41,950 nucleotides of DNA from assembly GCA_964411885.1 (NCBI GenBank), contig CAYPMK010000009.1, forward strand, positions 1 through 41,950, given 5' to 3'. The notes beneath the pieces were generated by a model, which was not told the DNA's origin, ran no database searches, and saw only the letters and a program-made list of their open reading frames with translations. Below are positions 1-7,682 of this stretch, piece by piece. Numbering within the stretch: position 1 is the first letter of the stretch; each line of letters begins with the position of its first letter. A program made the translations under genes and the position numbers. Source of the DNA: JAKLHL01 sp964411885 (GTDB taxonomy: Bacteria > Bdellovibrionota > JAFGOL01).

Positions 1-10
1 AGAGGTGAAA

Positions 11-1423
11 ATGCTAAACCTTAAAAAATTCTTTGAATTTAAAGCAAGAAAGACGAATCTAAAGACAGAACTTCTTGCTGGTTTAACTACTTTCCTTACT
101 ATGTCATATATAATATTCGTTAATCCTGGTATCCTTGCTGCTGCGGGAGTACCATTTTCTGCTGCAGCTACAGCTACGGCTGTTGGGGCAGGGATTATGT
201 GTATTACAATGGGCCTTGTTTCTAACAGGCCTCTTGCAATGGCTTCTGGAATGGGAATAAACGCCGCTGTAGCTTTTTCTATAATAGGTGCTGCACAGTC
301 TAATGTTCCATGGCAGGTTGGTATGGCTGTCGTTTTTGTAGAGGGTCTGGTAATACTAATATTAGTACTTAGTGGACTTAGAGAAGCAGTGATGAATGCT
401 ATTCCTCTTAACTTAAAGAGGGCTATTGGCGTTGGTATAGGTCTTTTTATAACAGTAATTGGTCTTAATCAGGGTGGAATAATTAAACCTGCACCGATAA
501 CCTTGGTATCAATAGGTGATCTTTCTCAGAGTTATGTTCTCATAACCTTGGTAGGACTTTTTGCGATAACCATATTTATGTCACTAAAGATAAAAGGAGA
601 AATACTTTGGGGCATGCTCTTAGCAGCACTAGTTGCTCTTTTTATGGGCGTTATAAAAATGCCGGGAACATTTATAGGTGATCTGGATTTTTCTGCATTC
701 TTTGCTCCATTTCAAACCATTAATGGAAGTATAGCACTAGAACATATATTGGTTCCTTCTTTGTTAGGTGCTGTTTTTGCACTAATGCTTACTGACTTTT
801 TTGATACCATGGGTACTGTATTTGCAGTAAGTGAACAGGCTGGTTTTATAACAGCTAATGGAAAGGTTCCAGGTATAAAAAGGATATTGATAGTTGACTC
901 AATTGCAGCTTCTATTGGTGGCCTTTTTGGTGCAAGCTCTATAACGACCTATGTTGAATCTACAGCAGGTGTTGCAGAAGGTGGTCGAACAGGTCTTACA
1001 GCGATAGTGGCAGGTATATTATTTATTATAGCCGCCTTTTTTTCTCCACTTATACAGATGATAGGCGGTGGATATTGTATCCCTAATATACAACACTATT
1101 CACTCCTAGCAGGAAGTGGTTTTACTATTCCAATGGGAGAGTATTTTGTTTATCCAATAACAGCAGGCGCTTTGATAATAGTCGGATATCTTATGATAAA
1201 AATAATAAAAGAAATGAGCTGGGATAAATTCGACGATGCATTCCCTGCTTTCCTTACTATAATAGGCATACCTCTTACTTATAACATTAGTTATGGAATA
1301 GGTTTTGGTTTCGTAAGTTATACATTATTAAAAATATTCAACGGTAAATTTAAAGAGGTTCACCCTCTAATGTATATAGTAAGCATAGCTTTTATCGTTA
1401 TGTTCGCATTGCTAACGGCTTGA
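11..1423 (+). CDS. pbuG: NCS2-family purine base permease (AzgA/PbuG type)
   Basis: Integral membrane transporter that in this family imports adenine, guanine or hypoxanthine by proton symport. The product is about 470 residues, the usual family length, with a dozen or more hydrophobic segments. The N-terminal stretch TNLKTELLAGLTTFLTMSYI followed by IFVNPGIL, and the later MASGMGINAAVAF and LTDFFDTMGT segments, are hallmark AzgA/PbuG sequence. I chose ATG at 11 because AGAGG at 1-5 lies 5 nt upstream and the resulting N-terminus matches the family; a GTG at 5 is in frame and possible. The gene ends 7 bp from the convergent Hsp70 gene. Upstream control is outside the window. The exact purine specificity cannot be read from sequence. 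Confidence 0.9.
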   Translation: MLNLKKFFEFKARKTNLKTELLAGLTTFLTMSYIIFVNPGILAAAGVPFSAAATATAVGAGIMCITMGLVSNRPLAMASGMGINAAVAFSIIGAAQSNVPWQVGMAVVFVEGLVILILVLSGLREAVMNAIPLNLKRAIGVGIGLFITVIGLNQGGIIKPAPITLVSIGDLSQSYVLITLVGLFAITIFMSLKIKGEILWGMLLAALVALFMGVIKMPGTFIGDLDFSAFFAPFQTINGSIALEHILVPSLLGAVFALMLTDFFDTMGTVFAVSEQAGFITANGKVPGIKRILIVDSIAASIGGLFGASSITTYVESTAGVAEGGRTGLTAIVAGILFIIAAFFSPLIQMIGGGYCIPNIQHYSLLAGSGFTIPMGEYFVYPITAGALIIVGYLMIKIIKEMSWDKFDDAFPAFLTIIGIPLTYNISYGIGFGFVSYTLLKIFNGKFKEVHPLMYIVSIAFIVMFALLTA

Positions 1424-1430
1424 TAGCTTA

Positions 1431-2912
1431 TTATTGTAGAGTATTGCTTGCAGAATCCTTATTATTCAATAATTCAACTTTATGTGTTGTCTTATTTTGT
1501 GTTCCTTCTTCTCTTACATTTATTTGAATAGTTCCATCCAGACCGTAAGAGAAACTTACCAATATATCTGTACCTTTTTTCTTTTTTGACTTTGAACAGT
1601 CAAATCTTAATTCTTTTATGAGCAAGTTGTCTTCTTCAAAGTCACTTTCTCCCTGATATATGGCTATCCTAACAGTATCTTGGTCCTCGTTAAGAGTAGA
1701 GAATATCTCTTCTACTGTACAAGGGATAGGCGTGTTCTTTTTTATTATTTTAGAACAGTAATTTGGTATAACTTTACCATTTCTTTCTATGACACAGCTA
1801 ACACTAATGGAATGTGGGGCAACGTCTAAGAGTACAGATCCAACGGATTTGCCCTCTATTATGGCGGATTGTATTGCGGAACCTGTTACTACTGCAAGAT
1901 CTGGATCAACTTCTTGGCTTGTAGGTATACCAAGCTCTGTTTCTAACATTTCTTTTACTGCTGGTATTCTGCTACTTCCACCGATCAATAGTATTTTTGA
2001 TATGTCCTGAGGCTTTAATTTTGATTTTGCTATGACTGATTTACAGTGATTCAATGTTCTCTTTAATAGATCGGCTATTAGTTTTTCAAAATCTTCTCTA
2101 TATAATGTCTCTTGGAAGTTTAATTCTGTTATGTTGATTTTGTGTTTCACTCCATAAGTTAAGCTATTCTTTGTGAGTTCTGCTTCTGTAAGGATCTTAG
2201 TCATATTCTTTATATCATTTAGGGCAGAGGTGCCTTTTTGGTTTATTGAGCTATATAGTGCTGTGAATACTGCCTTGTCAAAGTTATCTCCTCCAAGGTC
2301 CCTGTCACCATCAGAAGCAACAACTTCTACGATGTCACCATTTATCTCTATTATTGATGTATCAAAAGTACCACCACCAAGGTCATAAACCATTATGTAT
2401 TGACTCGATGATGTTTTATGTTTGGTACCATAACATAGAGCTGCCGCTGTAGGCTCGTTTATTATTCGCATTACTTCAAAACCAGCGAGCTCTCCTGCTT
2501 TAATGGTGTCTTTTCTTGCTCTGTCGTCAAAATATGCAGGTACGGTAATAACAGCTTTTTCTATGTTGGTTTTGAACTGTTCTTCTGCTAGTTTTTTTAT
2601 TTCAGCAAGTATATAAGAAGATATCTCTACCGGAGTAAAAATTTCGTTACTGTCTTTTTTTTCGTTATACAAAGTGACTTCATGCTTTGTTCCCATGTGG
2701 TTCTTTACGGACCTTATGGCTGAGTTTGGTGAAGCTGAATACCTTTTTTTTGCAGAGGGACCTACAAGTATTTTCCCATTTTCGTCGTAAGCAACAATGG
2801 ATGGTAACAAGAATTCATTTTTATCATATTTAGTTTTTACAAAGATAGGCTTACCGTCTTTTATTATAGCAGCTGCACTATTGGTTGTTCCAAGATCAAT
2901 TCCTAGTATCAT
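1431..2912 (-). CDS. Hsp70-family chaperone lacking the C-terminal lid
   Basis: Hsp70 ATPase with a complete nucleotide-binding domain (residues 1 to about 355): phosphate-1 loop GIDLGTTNS at 4-12, INEPTAAAL at 151-159, DLGGGTFDTS at 177-186 and the adenosine motif LLIGGSSRIPAV at 308-319. A hydrophobic linker (SVLLDVAP, near 359-366) leads to a beta substrate-binding domain up to about residue 485. The protein then stops at 493, whereas DnaK has about 140 more residues forming the helical lid. It is therefore a lidless Hsp70, not the housekeeping DnaK. The start at 2912 is supported by GGAGGA at 2921-2926, 8 nt upstream. It is the last gene of a three-gene operon and overlaps the J-like gene by 17 bp, which suggests that the two proteins work together. 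Client unknown. Confidence 0.88.
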   Translation of the reverse strand: MILGIDLGTTNSAAAIIKDGKPIFVKTKYDKNEFLLPSIVAYDENGKILVGPSAKKRYSASPNSAIRSVKNHMGTKHEVTLYNEKKDSNEIFTPVEISSYILAEIKKLAEEQFKTNIEKAVITVPAYFDDRARKDTIKAGELAGFEVMRIINEPTAAALCYGTKHKTSSSQYIMVYDLGGGTFDTSIIEINGDIVEVVASDGDRDLGGDNFDKAVFTALYSSINQKGTSALNDIKNMTKILTEAELTKNSLTYGVKHKINITELNFQETLYREDFEKLIADLLKRTLNHCKSVIAKSKLKPQDISKILLIGGSSRIPAVKEMLETELGIPTSQEVDPDLAVVTGSAIQSAIIEGKSVGSVLLDVAPHSISVSCVIERNGKVIPNYCSKIIKKNTPIPCTVEEIFSTLNEDQDTVRIAIYQGESDFEEDNLLIKELRFDCSKSKKKKGTDILVSFSYGLDGTIQINVREEGTQNKTTHKVELLNNKDSASNTLQ

Positions 2913-3243
2913 TAGATGTTTCCTCCAACTGTTTAAGGAGCATGGTCCTTTTATACTCTATTTTTTTCTTTTTTATTCCAAGGCTTTTTTCTAGATCGGC
3001 TAGTATCTCTTGTTTACTCCTTAATGAACTGTTCATGTTTACAGGAACTATAGAAAGAACATCATAAGGTGATTTTGCATTTTTAAGTATACTGTAAGCT
3101 GAGCGGATCTCTTCAAATTTTTCTGGATTTTGTTCTGGTGTATAATTCTTTATTAGCTCAAGATATTTTGATCTAATTAATTTATCATCGTAGTTAGAAG
3201 GATCTATATCGAATATTTGGAAAGGATCACGGATCTTTGTCAT
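2896..3243 (-). CDS. Small J-domain-like co-chaperone with TPE in place of HPD
   Basis: A 115-residue protein whose first 65 residues follow the J-domain pattern: DPFQIFDIDP at the start, a helix II rich in Tyr/Leu/Lys, a turn, and FEEIRSAYSIL as helix III. In the position of the HPD tripeptide that normally triggers Hsp70 ATPase activity it has TPE (context NYTPEQNPEKF), so the key His and Asp are replaced by Thr and Glu. The C-terminal 45 residues are charged and probably helical, with a KKKK cluster. It starts in a 4-bp ATGA overlap with the upstream gene and overlaps the Hsp70 gene by 17 bp, so the three are almost certainly co-translated. By context it is the dedicated partner of the adjacent Hsp70, but it may act as a non-stimulatory adaptor. 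No signal peptide or membrane segment is visible. Confidence 0.75.
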   Translation of the reverse strand: MTKIRDPFQIFDIDPSNYDDKLIRSKYLELIKNYTPEQNPEKFEEIRSAYSILKNAKSPYDVLSIVPVNMNSSLRSKQEILADLEKSLGIKKKKIEYKRTMLLKQLEETSNDTRN

Positions 3244-4994
3244 GTGATCACCTCGCTTAATAAAGAAAGTTTCATTTTGTTCTCTGTTAATGAATTCAGG
3301 AAAGTCCTACATTTTTCAATTCCCATCCATTTTGACTCAAATTCAAGTTCTGCAGTAGGGTCTTCCATTGATGTATCGACTATTGAATCCAGTATTTTTT
3401 GCATTTCATTTATATTCTTTTGGCTAGCAGAAATCTTTGGAAGTCCTTTGTTAAAATCCAAATATTGTTGTTCGTTGAGGTAATCTATTAGTAGATGTGT
3501 CATGCTTTTTATTATGAATGGTTCTACAGGAAAGCTCATTACCTTTGTTACGAACTCTTGGACTGATCTTAGGTTTACCCTTGCATGGAATATTGGTTCA
3601 ATACTTATATATAATAATTGTGGGTCATTCTTGAAAACATCCCAGTTTGACATTAGTTCTGTTGCGAAGATCCCAATAGAACTTTCATCTTTCTGAAGTG
3701 TGTTTAGCATAGTGTAAAGTATTTTGAAATGGGGATGGTGTGATCTGCTAAACACATTTGCATACATGTTGTATTGTCTTGGAGAGAGTCTTTGTGTCCC
3801 TATGTACTTTGCTAACATACTATAAAGAGTTTCCATTTCTATACTGCTAGGCTCTATTATATATAGAAGCTGTTCTAGATATTGTGATATTTTTATGTGA
3901 GAGTTATTCTTTAACATTTTTTCTATTACAGAAATACCACTTGCCACATCCTTAAGCTCATTGAAAAGAACCTTATTTATCTTGTCAAGATAAGGAGTGG
4001 CTTTATCTACTCCCTGTTCTTCACAAAATTCAAATATCTTTTTTAGATCTATATACAAAGAGACTAGTTCATCGTTGTTTATATCGTTTGGTATTGATGT
4101 AGAAATGGCCTTTGCTTTAGAGAATATGGTCTTTTCGTATAGTTTTGTAGTGAAAATATCCACCATTTCTTCGCTATTTTCATCTATATCAGAATATTTT
4201 AGTTCTATTTCTAGAGCAACTTGCCTTAATATCTCTTCGTCTACAAAACCTTCTTCTCCAATCTTGCCCTCAATGTCATTTACTAGGGCTTTAAGTTCAA
4301 GTTGTAGTATCAAGACCTCTTTGTTTGGAATGCTGTTAGTTTTGTCGTGTTCCAACATGAACAATAAAGAGTCTATTGTTTCGTTGCATGATGGATCGCA
4401 TAAATGTTCGTTCCAGAACCTCTGCCACGAGGCTGGTAATGCCCTTAATACATTTAGTGCTTTTTCTTTTTGACCATCATAGTAATATTTTTTAAATAGT
4501 ATCTCTAATGCATCTGTAAGTTCAGGTTCTGCATTTTCTTTTATCTTTGGTTCATATTTGTCATTAACCAAAAATTTAAGTAATTCTAGTTTTTGTGAAT
4601 TTTCTGTGCTGTTAATGATATCGTTATACATTTTTTCTGGTAGTTCTACGTCGTTATTCCAATTATCATCTATTATTTTTGATATTTTGAGGGAAACATT
4701 ATTTGCAGTTCTTATTCTTTCAGGTAGCAGGCTTTTAAGGTCTACTTTGAAAGGGTCTTCTGCAAATCTTAGAATGAACCTGGTCCATTTTTGATATACT
4801 GAGTTTATTTCTTCGTCGGTGTCAACGAAATTGAGAGTTATCTTGAATATTTCATTTATCGTATCAAAGTCTATTTTGTTAGGAAGTTTTTTAATTGTGT
4901 CAATATAATCTATAAGGTCTAGCAACGCAGGGTGCGCATGCTTAGACGTACTTGCTAGCAGATGTATAAGATTATTAATTGAATTTTCTGCCAT
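3240..4994 (-). CDS. Large all-helical protein of unknown function in the Hsp70/J operon
   Basis: I do not recognise a family for this 584-residue protein. It has no signal peptide, membrane segment or obvious catalytic motif. It is acidic, Leu/Ile/Glu/Lys-rich and appears almost entirely helical, reminiscent of helical-repeat scaffolds, but I cannot define a repeat period by eye. It is the first gene of the operon with the J-like protein (4-bp overlap) and the lidless Hsp70, so a role as client-binding scaffold, regulator or target of that chaperone pair is an inference from context only. The start at 4994 is the only good ATG in the region, because an in-frame TAG lies just upstream. The site before it (GGGG directly abutting ATG) is not a normal ribosome binding site. 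A -10-like GATAAA on the minus strand (5003-5008) ends 8 nt upstream, so translation may be leaderless. Confidence 0.8.
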   Translation of the reverse strand: MAENSINNLIHLLASTSKHAHPALLDLIDYIDTIKKLPNKIDFDTINEIFKITLNFVDTDEEINSVYQKWTRFILRFAEDPFKVDLKSLLPERIRTANNVSLKISKIIDDNWNNDVELPEKMYNDIINSTENSQKLELLKFLVNDKYEPKIKENAEPELTDALEILFKKYYYDGQKEKALNVLRALPASWQRFWNEHLCDPSCNETIDSLLFMLEHDKTNSIPNKEVLILQLELKALVNDIEGKIGEEGFVDEEILRQVALEIELKYSDIDENSEEMVDIFTTKLYEKTIFSKAKAISTSIPNDINNDELVSLYIDLKKIFEFCEEQGVDKATPYLDKINKVLFNELKDVASGISVIEKMLKNNSHIKISQYLEQLLYIIEPSSIEMETLYSMLAKYIGTQRLSPRQYNMYANVFSRSHHPHFKILYTMLNTLQKDESSIGIFATELMSNWDVFKNDPQLLYISIEPIFHARVNLRSVQEFVTKVMSFPVEPFIIKSMTHLLIDYLNEQQYLDFNKGLPKISASQKNINEMQKILDSIVDTSMEDPTAELEFESKWMGIEKCRTFLNSLTENKMKLSLLSEVIT

Positions 4995-5002
4995 CCCCTA
5001 TA

Positions 5003-5029
5003 TTTATCACACAAAAACATCGACGTTAC
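5003..5029 (-). promoter_or_regulatory. Candidate promoter P2 of the Hsp70/J operon (repeat copy 2)
   Basis: On the minus strand GTAACGTCGATG (5018-5029) is followed after 9 nt by GATAAA (5003-5008), itself 8 nt before the start codon of the 584-residue protein. The same arrangement occurs once more upstream (5060-5086). The repeated block lies where a -35 element would be. Promoter function is an inference. Confidence 0.35.
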
Positions 5030-5059
5030 TCAGACGTAGTTGTGGATGTATTCTCCATT

Positions 5060-5086
5060 TTATTACCGATACCCCATCGGCGTTAC
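5060..5086 (-). promoter_or_regulatory. Candidate promoter or operator, repeat copy 1
   Basis: GTAACGCCGATG (5075-5086, minus strand) matches copy 2 at 11 of 12 positions and is also followed after 9 nt by a -10-like hexamer, TAATAA (5060-5065). It overlaps a short inverted repeat CCGAT/ATCGG (5066-5070 and 5076-5080) and the expected start point of the separate promoter at 5092-5119. It could be an alternative-sigma promoter or a regulator site. Confidence 0.35.
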
Positions 5087-5091
5087 AGAAA

Positions 5092-5119
5092 ATTATACTT
5101 TAAGAGTTCTTGTGTGCAA
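5092..5119 (-). promoter_or_regulatory. Candidate sigma-70-type promoter of the Hsp70/J operon
   Basis: On the minus strand TTGCAC (5114-5119) and a perfect TATAAT (5092-5097) are separated by 16 bp. The predicted start near 5085 would give a leader of about 90 nt that contains both GTAACG repeat blocks. Seen by eye; no other promoter of this quality lies in 4995-5145. Confidence 0.4.
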
Positions 5120-5129
5120 GGACTTTTTT
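5102..5129. terminator. Stem-loop, possible terminator after the rRNA methyltransferase gene
   Basis: AGTTCTTG (5105-5112) pairs with CAAGGACT (5117-5124) around a TGTG loop and is followed by a run of six T on the plus strand. No plus-strand gene precedes it, so a normal role there is unclear. On the minus strand, downstream of the gene ending at 5146, the stem has one mismatch and lacks a clean U-tract. It overlaps the promoter called at 5092-5119. Confidence 0.3.
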
Positions 5130-5145
5130 AATGATATTGACGCTT

Positions 5146-6366
5146 TTAGTACAATGGGTACTTAAGTAGCCTACACTCTATCCTTCCATTGAATAAAGGT
5201 GTCTTTAATATGGGTTTTAAGGCTATTTTCTTTGCACTTTCCATGTTGCCAGTAAAGACTACAGCATCGTAACCCTTGAAATTATTTTTTAGATTCTCTC
5301 CATAAAGGTAGTATAGTTCATCAAGTTTTTCAATATCGCCTATCCTTTCTCCATATGGGGGATTACATATAACAATAGATTTTGGTCTTGGTTCTGGATT
5401 ATTTGTTGGAGCTGTTAAGGAATTATGTAGTTCCACTTTTATACTATCTTTCATTCCTGCCATTAGCAAATTTTCGTTGCTTGCGTTTACAGCTTTCTTG
5501 TCCAGATCTAGTCCATATATACAGTTAGCATCTTTCTTTAATCTTTGTAGCCCATCCGATGCTCTTTTTTTGCAAGCAAGGATCTCGTCATCAAAAGCTT
5601 TAGAAAGGCTTATGTTTGAGCTAAGGAACTTTAATTTTTTAATAGCCCAAGGGTTTTCTTTGTTTATCTTTATGAATGAAGGGGGGATGTCGTATTTTAT
5701 CATAGCTCCTTCTATAAGGAAGGTGCCAGAACCACACATCGTATCAATAAGAACTCCACTTTCAGCTCCCCAACCGCTCAACAGTAAAATGCCTGCAGCA
5801 AGGTTCTCTTTTAAAGGTGCTGTAACAGTGCTTACTCTATATCCTCTTTCATGTAGAGGACTTCCGCAAAGATCAACGAATATACTTATCCTTTGCAAGC
5901 CTTTTAAATGACGTTCGGCTCTTAGTATAAGGGTCACATCAGGATGCTCTGTATCTATGTTTGGCCGTTGTCCACTGATCTTTCTAAATTTATCAACTAC
6001 AGCGTCTTTAAGTATCTGGCTCAGGTACATACTGTTCTTAAAGGAATTATCAGAGATTATGGAGTGTACCTTAAAACTCATCTGAGGACTAAAAATATTA
6101 TCCCATTTTATGTTAATAGCATTGCTGTAGATGTCTTTTTCGCTCAAAAGTTCAAAGGAACATATCTTTTTTATTACTCGGCTTGCTGTTCTAAGGTTAA
6201 GTATAGCCTTTATAGCAGGGACATCTCCTTTAAATTCTGCTCCACCTTTTGAGAGAGTTACTTTTTTGGCTCCAAGCGATTGTAGTTCTTTGGATAATAG
6301 GGATTCAAGACCTGTGCTTGAAGAGGCAAAATAACTTTGTTCATATAGTTGGATGTTCCTGTTCAT
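5146..6366 (-). CDS. rlmL: THUMP-domain 23S rRNA guanine-N2 methyltransferase (RlmL/YpsC type)
   Basis: SAM-dependent methyltransferase that modifies a guanine in 23S rRNA (m2G2445 in the E. coli RlmL family). The N-terminal 60 residues (YFASSSTGLESLLSKEL) and the following THUMP-like region bind RNA. The Rossmann methyltransferase domain carries the SAM loop DTMCGSGTF near residue 208 and the target-base motif NPPYGERIG near residue 337. At 406 residues it matches single-domain YpsC proteins and lacks the second RlmK methyltransferase of the E. coli fusion. It is transcribed alone, divergently from the PAS sensor gene. No Shine-Dalgarno site precedes the ATG; a TATAAA hexamer ends 10 nt upstream on its strand. 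Exact target base is inferred from the family. Confidence 0.9.
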   Translation of the reverse strand: MNRNIQLYEQSYFASSSTGLESLLSKELQSLGAKKVTLSKGGAEFKGDVPAIKAILNLRTASRVIKKICSFELLSEKDIYSNAINIKWDNIFSPQMSFKVHSIISDNSFKNSMYLSQILKDAVVDKFRKISGQRPNIDTEHPDVTLILRAERHLKGLQRISIFVDLCGSPLHERGYRVSTVTAPLKENLAAGILLLSGWGAESGVLIDTMCGSGTFLIEGAMIKYDIPPSFIKINKENPWAIKKLKFLSSNISLSKAFDDEILACKKRASDGLQRLKKDANCIYGLDLDKKAVNASNENLLMAGMKDSIKVELHNSLTAPTNNPEPRPKSIVICNPPYGERIGDIEKLDELYYLYGENLKNNFKGYDAVVFTGNMESAKKIALKPILKTPLFNGRIECRLLKYPLY

Positions 6367-6376
6367 TACATTGGAG

Positions 6377-6406
6377 TTTATAACCTTTTAAACATCTATT
6401 CAACAA
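6377..6406 (-). promoter_or_regulatory. Candidate promoter for the rRNA methyltransferase
   Basis: Minus strand TTGTTG (6401-6406), an 18-bp spacer, then TATAAA (6377-6382). The -10 ends 10 nt before the start codon, so the transcript would have almost no leader. Confidence 0.45.
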
Positions 6407-6419
6407 GCTAAATCTTTGT

Positions 6420-6425
6420 TATAAG
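6420..6425 (+). promoter_or_regulatory. Candidate -10 element for the PAS sensor/valS operon
   Basis: TATAAG ends 9 nt before the GTG start at 6435. I see no convincing -35 at the right distance and no Shine-Dalgarno site, which fits the near-leaderless pattern seen at other transcription-unit heads in the window. Confidence 0.35.
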
Positions 6426-6434
6426 AAAAAAGTT

Positions 6435-7658
6435 GTGAGATCTTTTATTAGAAAACAGATAGTACTGTCTTTATTGTTCCTTTTTATCCTACTGTTAGTG
6501 GTTGGAATAATGGCAATAGAGATCAAAAAGGCAGAAGACCAATTCTTTGTTCTTCCTACATGCCACTATCAAGTCTTAGAGGATGTAAGTTCCCTTGAAG
6601 GTGGAATGGATGCCTATGAGATCTCTATTAATCAGATAATTTTAGCTCCCAACTCTGTACTGCCAATAGAAGTTAAGAATGATCCACTTAAATTACGACT
6701 AGAAGCAAATTTGGATTCTTCTATTAAGGATGCCCGTTCTTGTTTTAGCGAGGATATGTCCATTATAGAAGATCTTGAACTTATCAAGAAAGGCTTATTT
6801 GATGTTGAAGGCTCTGCGGCGGAACTTGTAGAAGCGTTTTCTATGGCAGGTCCAAGAGGCAATGTTAATATTGATATAGAGGATTTTAGTTCTAGGATAC
6901 AAGAATCACAAAGATCGATAGCAGCTAATATACAAAAAATAAAAGACAAATTACATTCATCTTTACCGCAAGATAACAAGCAAAGTTCCTTGACTGGAGT
7001 GAGGATGTTCTTGTTGGTCCTCATAATGTTATTCATCGTTTATGGTTTTATCGTACTTTCAAAATCTTATAGAGTATCTAGATATTTGCTAAGACTTAAT
7101 GGTGCCATATTTAGAATGAGAGATAATGATTTTAGTTCTAAGGAGATAAGCACAGAACTCAATCCAGTTAATGATTCAGAACTTTTTGAATTATATGATG
7201 CTGTATCTAGCACTGCGATAAAGATGGATACAGAATTAATGGATGCAAAGAAAAATTTGGATGTACTTGGTGATGAGCTTTCAAGGTACAAGGCTGTGTC
7301 AAAATATATGACGGATATTATGAACTCTCTGCATGATGGAATCATGATAACTAACGACATACTTAAGGTTAGTTTTGTAAACCTTGCTTTTGAAAAAATG
7401 TGGAGAGTAAAAAGAACTACACTTTTGGATAAAGATGCAAAAGAACTTGCTTTGATAAACTCAGTAAAGGGATGGAAGGAAGCCTTGAGCAAGACCCTTT
7501 ATGCTGGAGTTAATAGTGCAAAAGTTGTTTCTATAGATGTAGAATCAAAGGGATCAGATAAAAGTTCAAATAAGAAATTAAAGATGTATATAATGCCTCT
7601 TAAGGACCTTAATGCTAAAGAAGTTACAGGTACTATAACTATAATAAAGTTGGCTTAA
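6435..7658 (+). CDS. Membrane-anchored PAS sensor without output domain
   Basis: A 407-residue membrane protein laid out like the sensor half of a histidine kinase. A membrane segment (about residues 9-28) is followed by a roughly 160-residue helical extracytoplasmic domain, a second membrane segment (about 190-209), a HAMP-like linker and helix (210-280), and a PAS domain (about 285-405; DGIMITNDILKVSFVNLAFE). The protein stops where the PAS fold ends (TGTITIIKLA). No DHp or ATPase domain, GGDEF, EAL, phosphatase or chemoreceptor tip follows, and none is encoded in the 24 bp before valS. It may pass its signal to a kinase encoded elsewhere or be a truncated kinase fixed in this form. The start is GTG at 6435 with no clear ribosome binding site. 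Ligand unknown. Confidence 0.75.
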   Translation: MRSFIRKQIVLSLLFLFILLLVVGIMAIEIKKAEDQFFVLPTCHYQVLEDVSSLEGGMDAYEISINQIILAPNSVLPIEVKNDPLKLRLEANLDSSIKDARSCFSEDMSIIEDLELIKKGLFDVEGSAAELVEAFSMAGPRGNVNIDIEDFSSRIQESQRSIAANIQKIKDKLHSSLPQDNKQSSLTGVRMFLLVLIMLFIVYGFIVLSKSYRVSRYLLRLNGAIFRMRDNDFSSKEISTELNPVNDSELFELYDAVSSTAIKMDTELMDAKKNLDVLGDELSRYKAVSKYMTDIMNSLHDGIMITNDILKVSFVNLAFEKMWRVKRTTLLDKDAKELALINSVKGWKEALSKTLYAGVNSAKVVSIDVESKGSDKSSNKKLKMYIMPLKDLNAKEVTGTITIIKLA

Positions 7659-7682
7659 TATATATAAAGGAGTGATGTCGGG

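Noticed and set aside
4995..5145. CIRCE or sigma-32-type control of the Hsp70/J operon
   Set aside because: No TTAGCACTC-N9-GAGTGCTAA repeat and no CTTGAA/CCCAT pair; only the GTAACG boxes and a sigma-70-like promoter are seen.
5477..5911. Plus-strand open frame opposite the rRNA methyltransferase gene
   Set aside because: Antisense to a complete conserved gene, low-complexity translation, no start signals.
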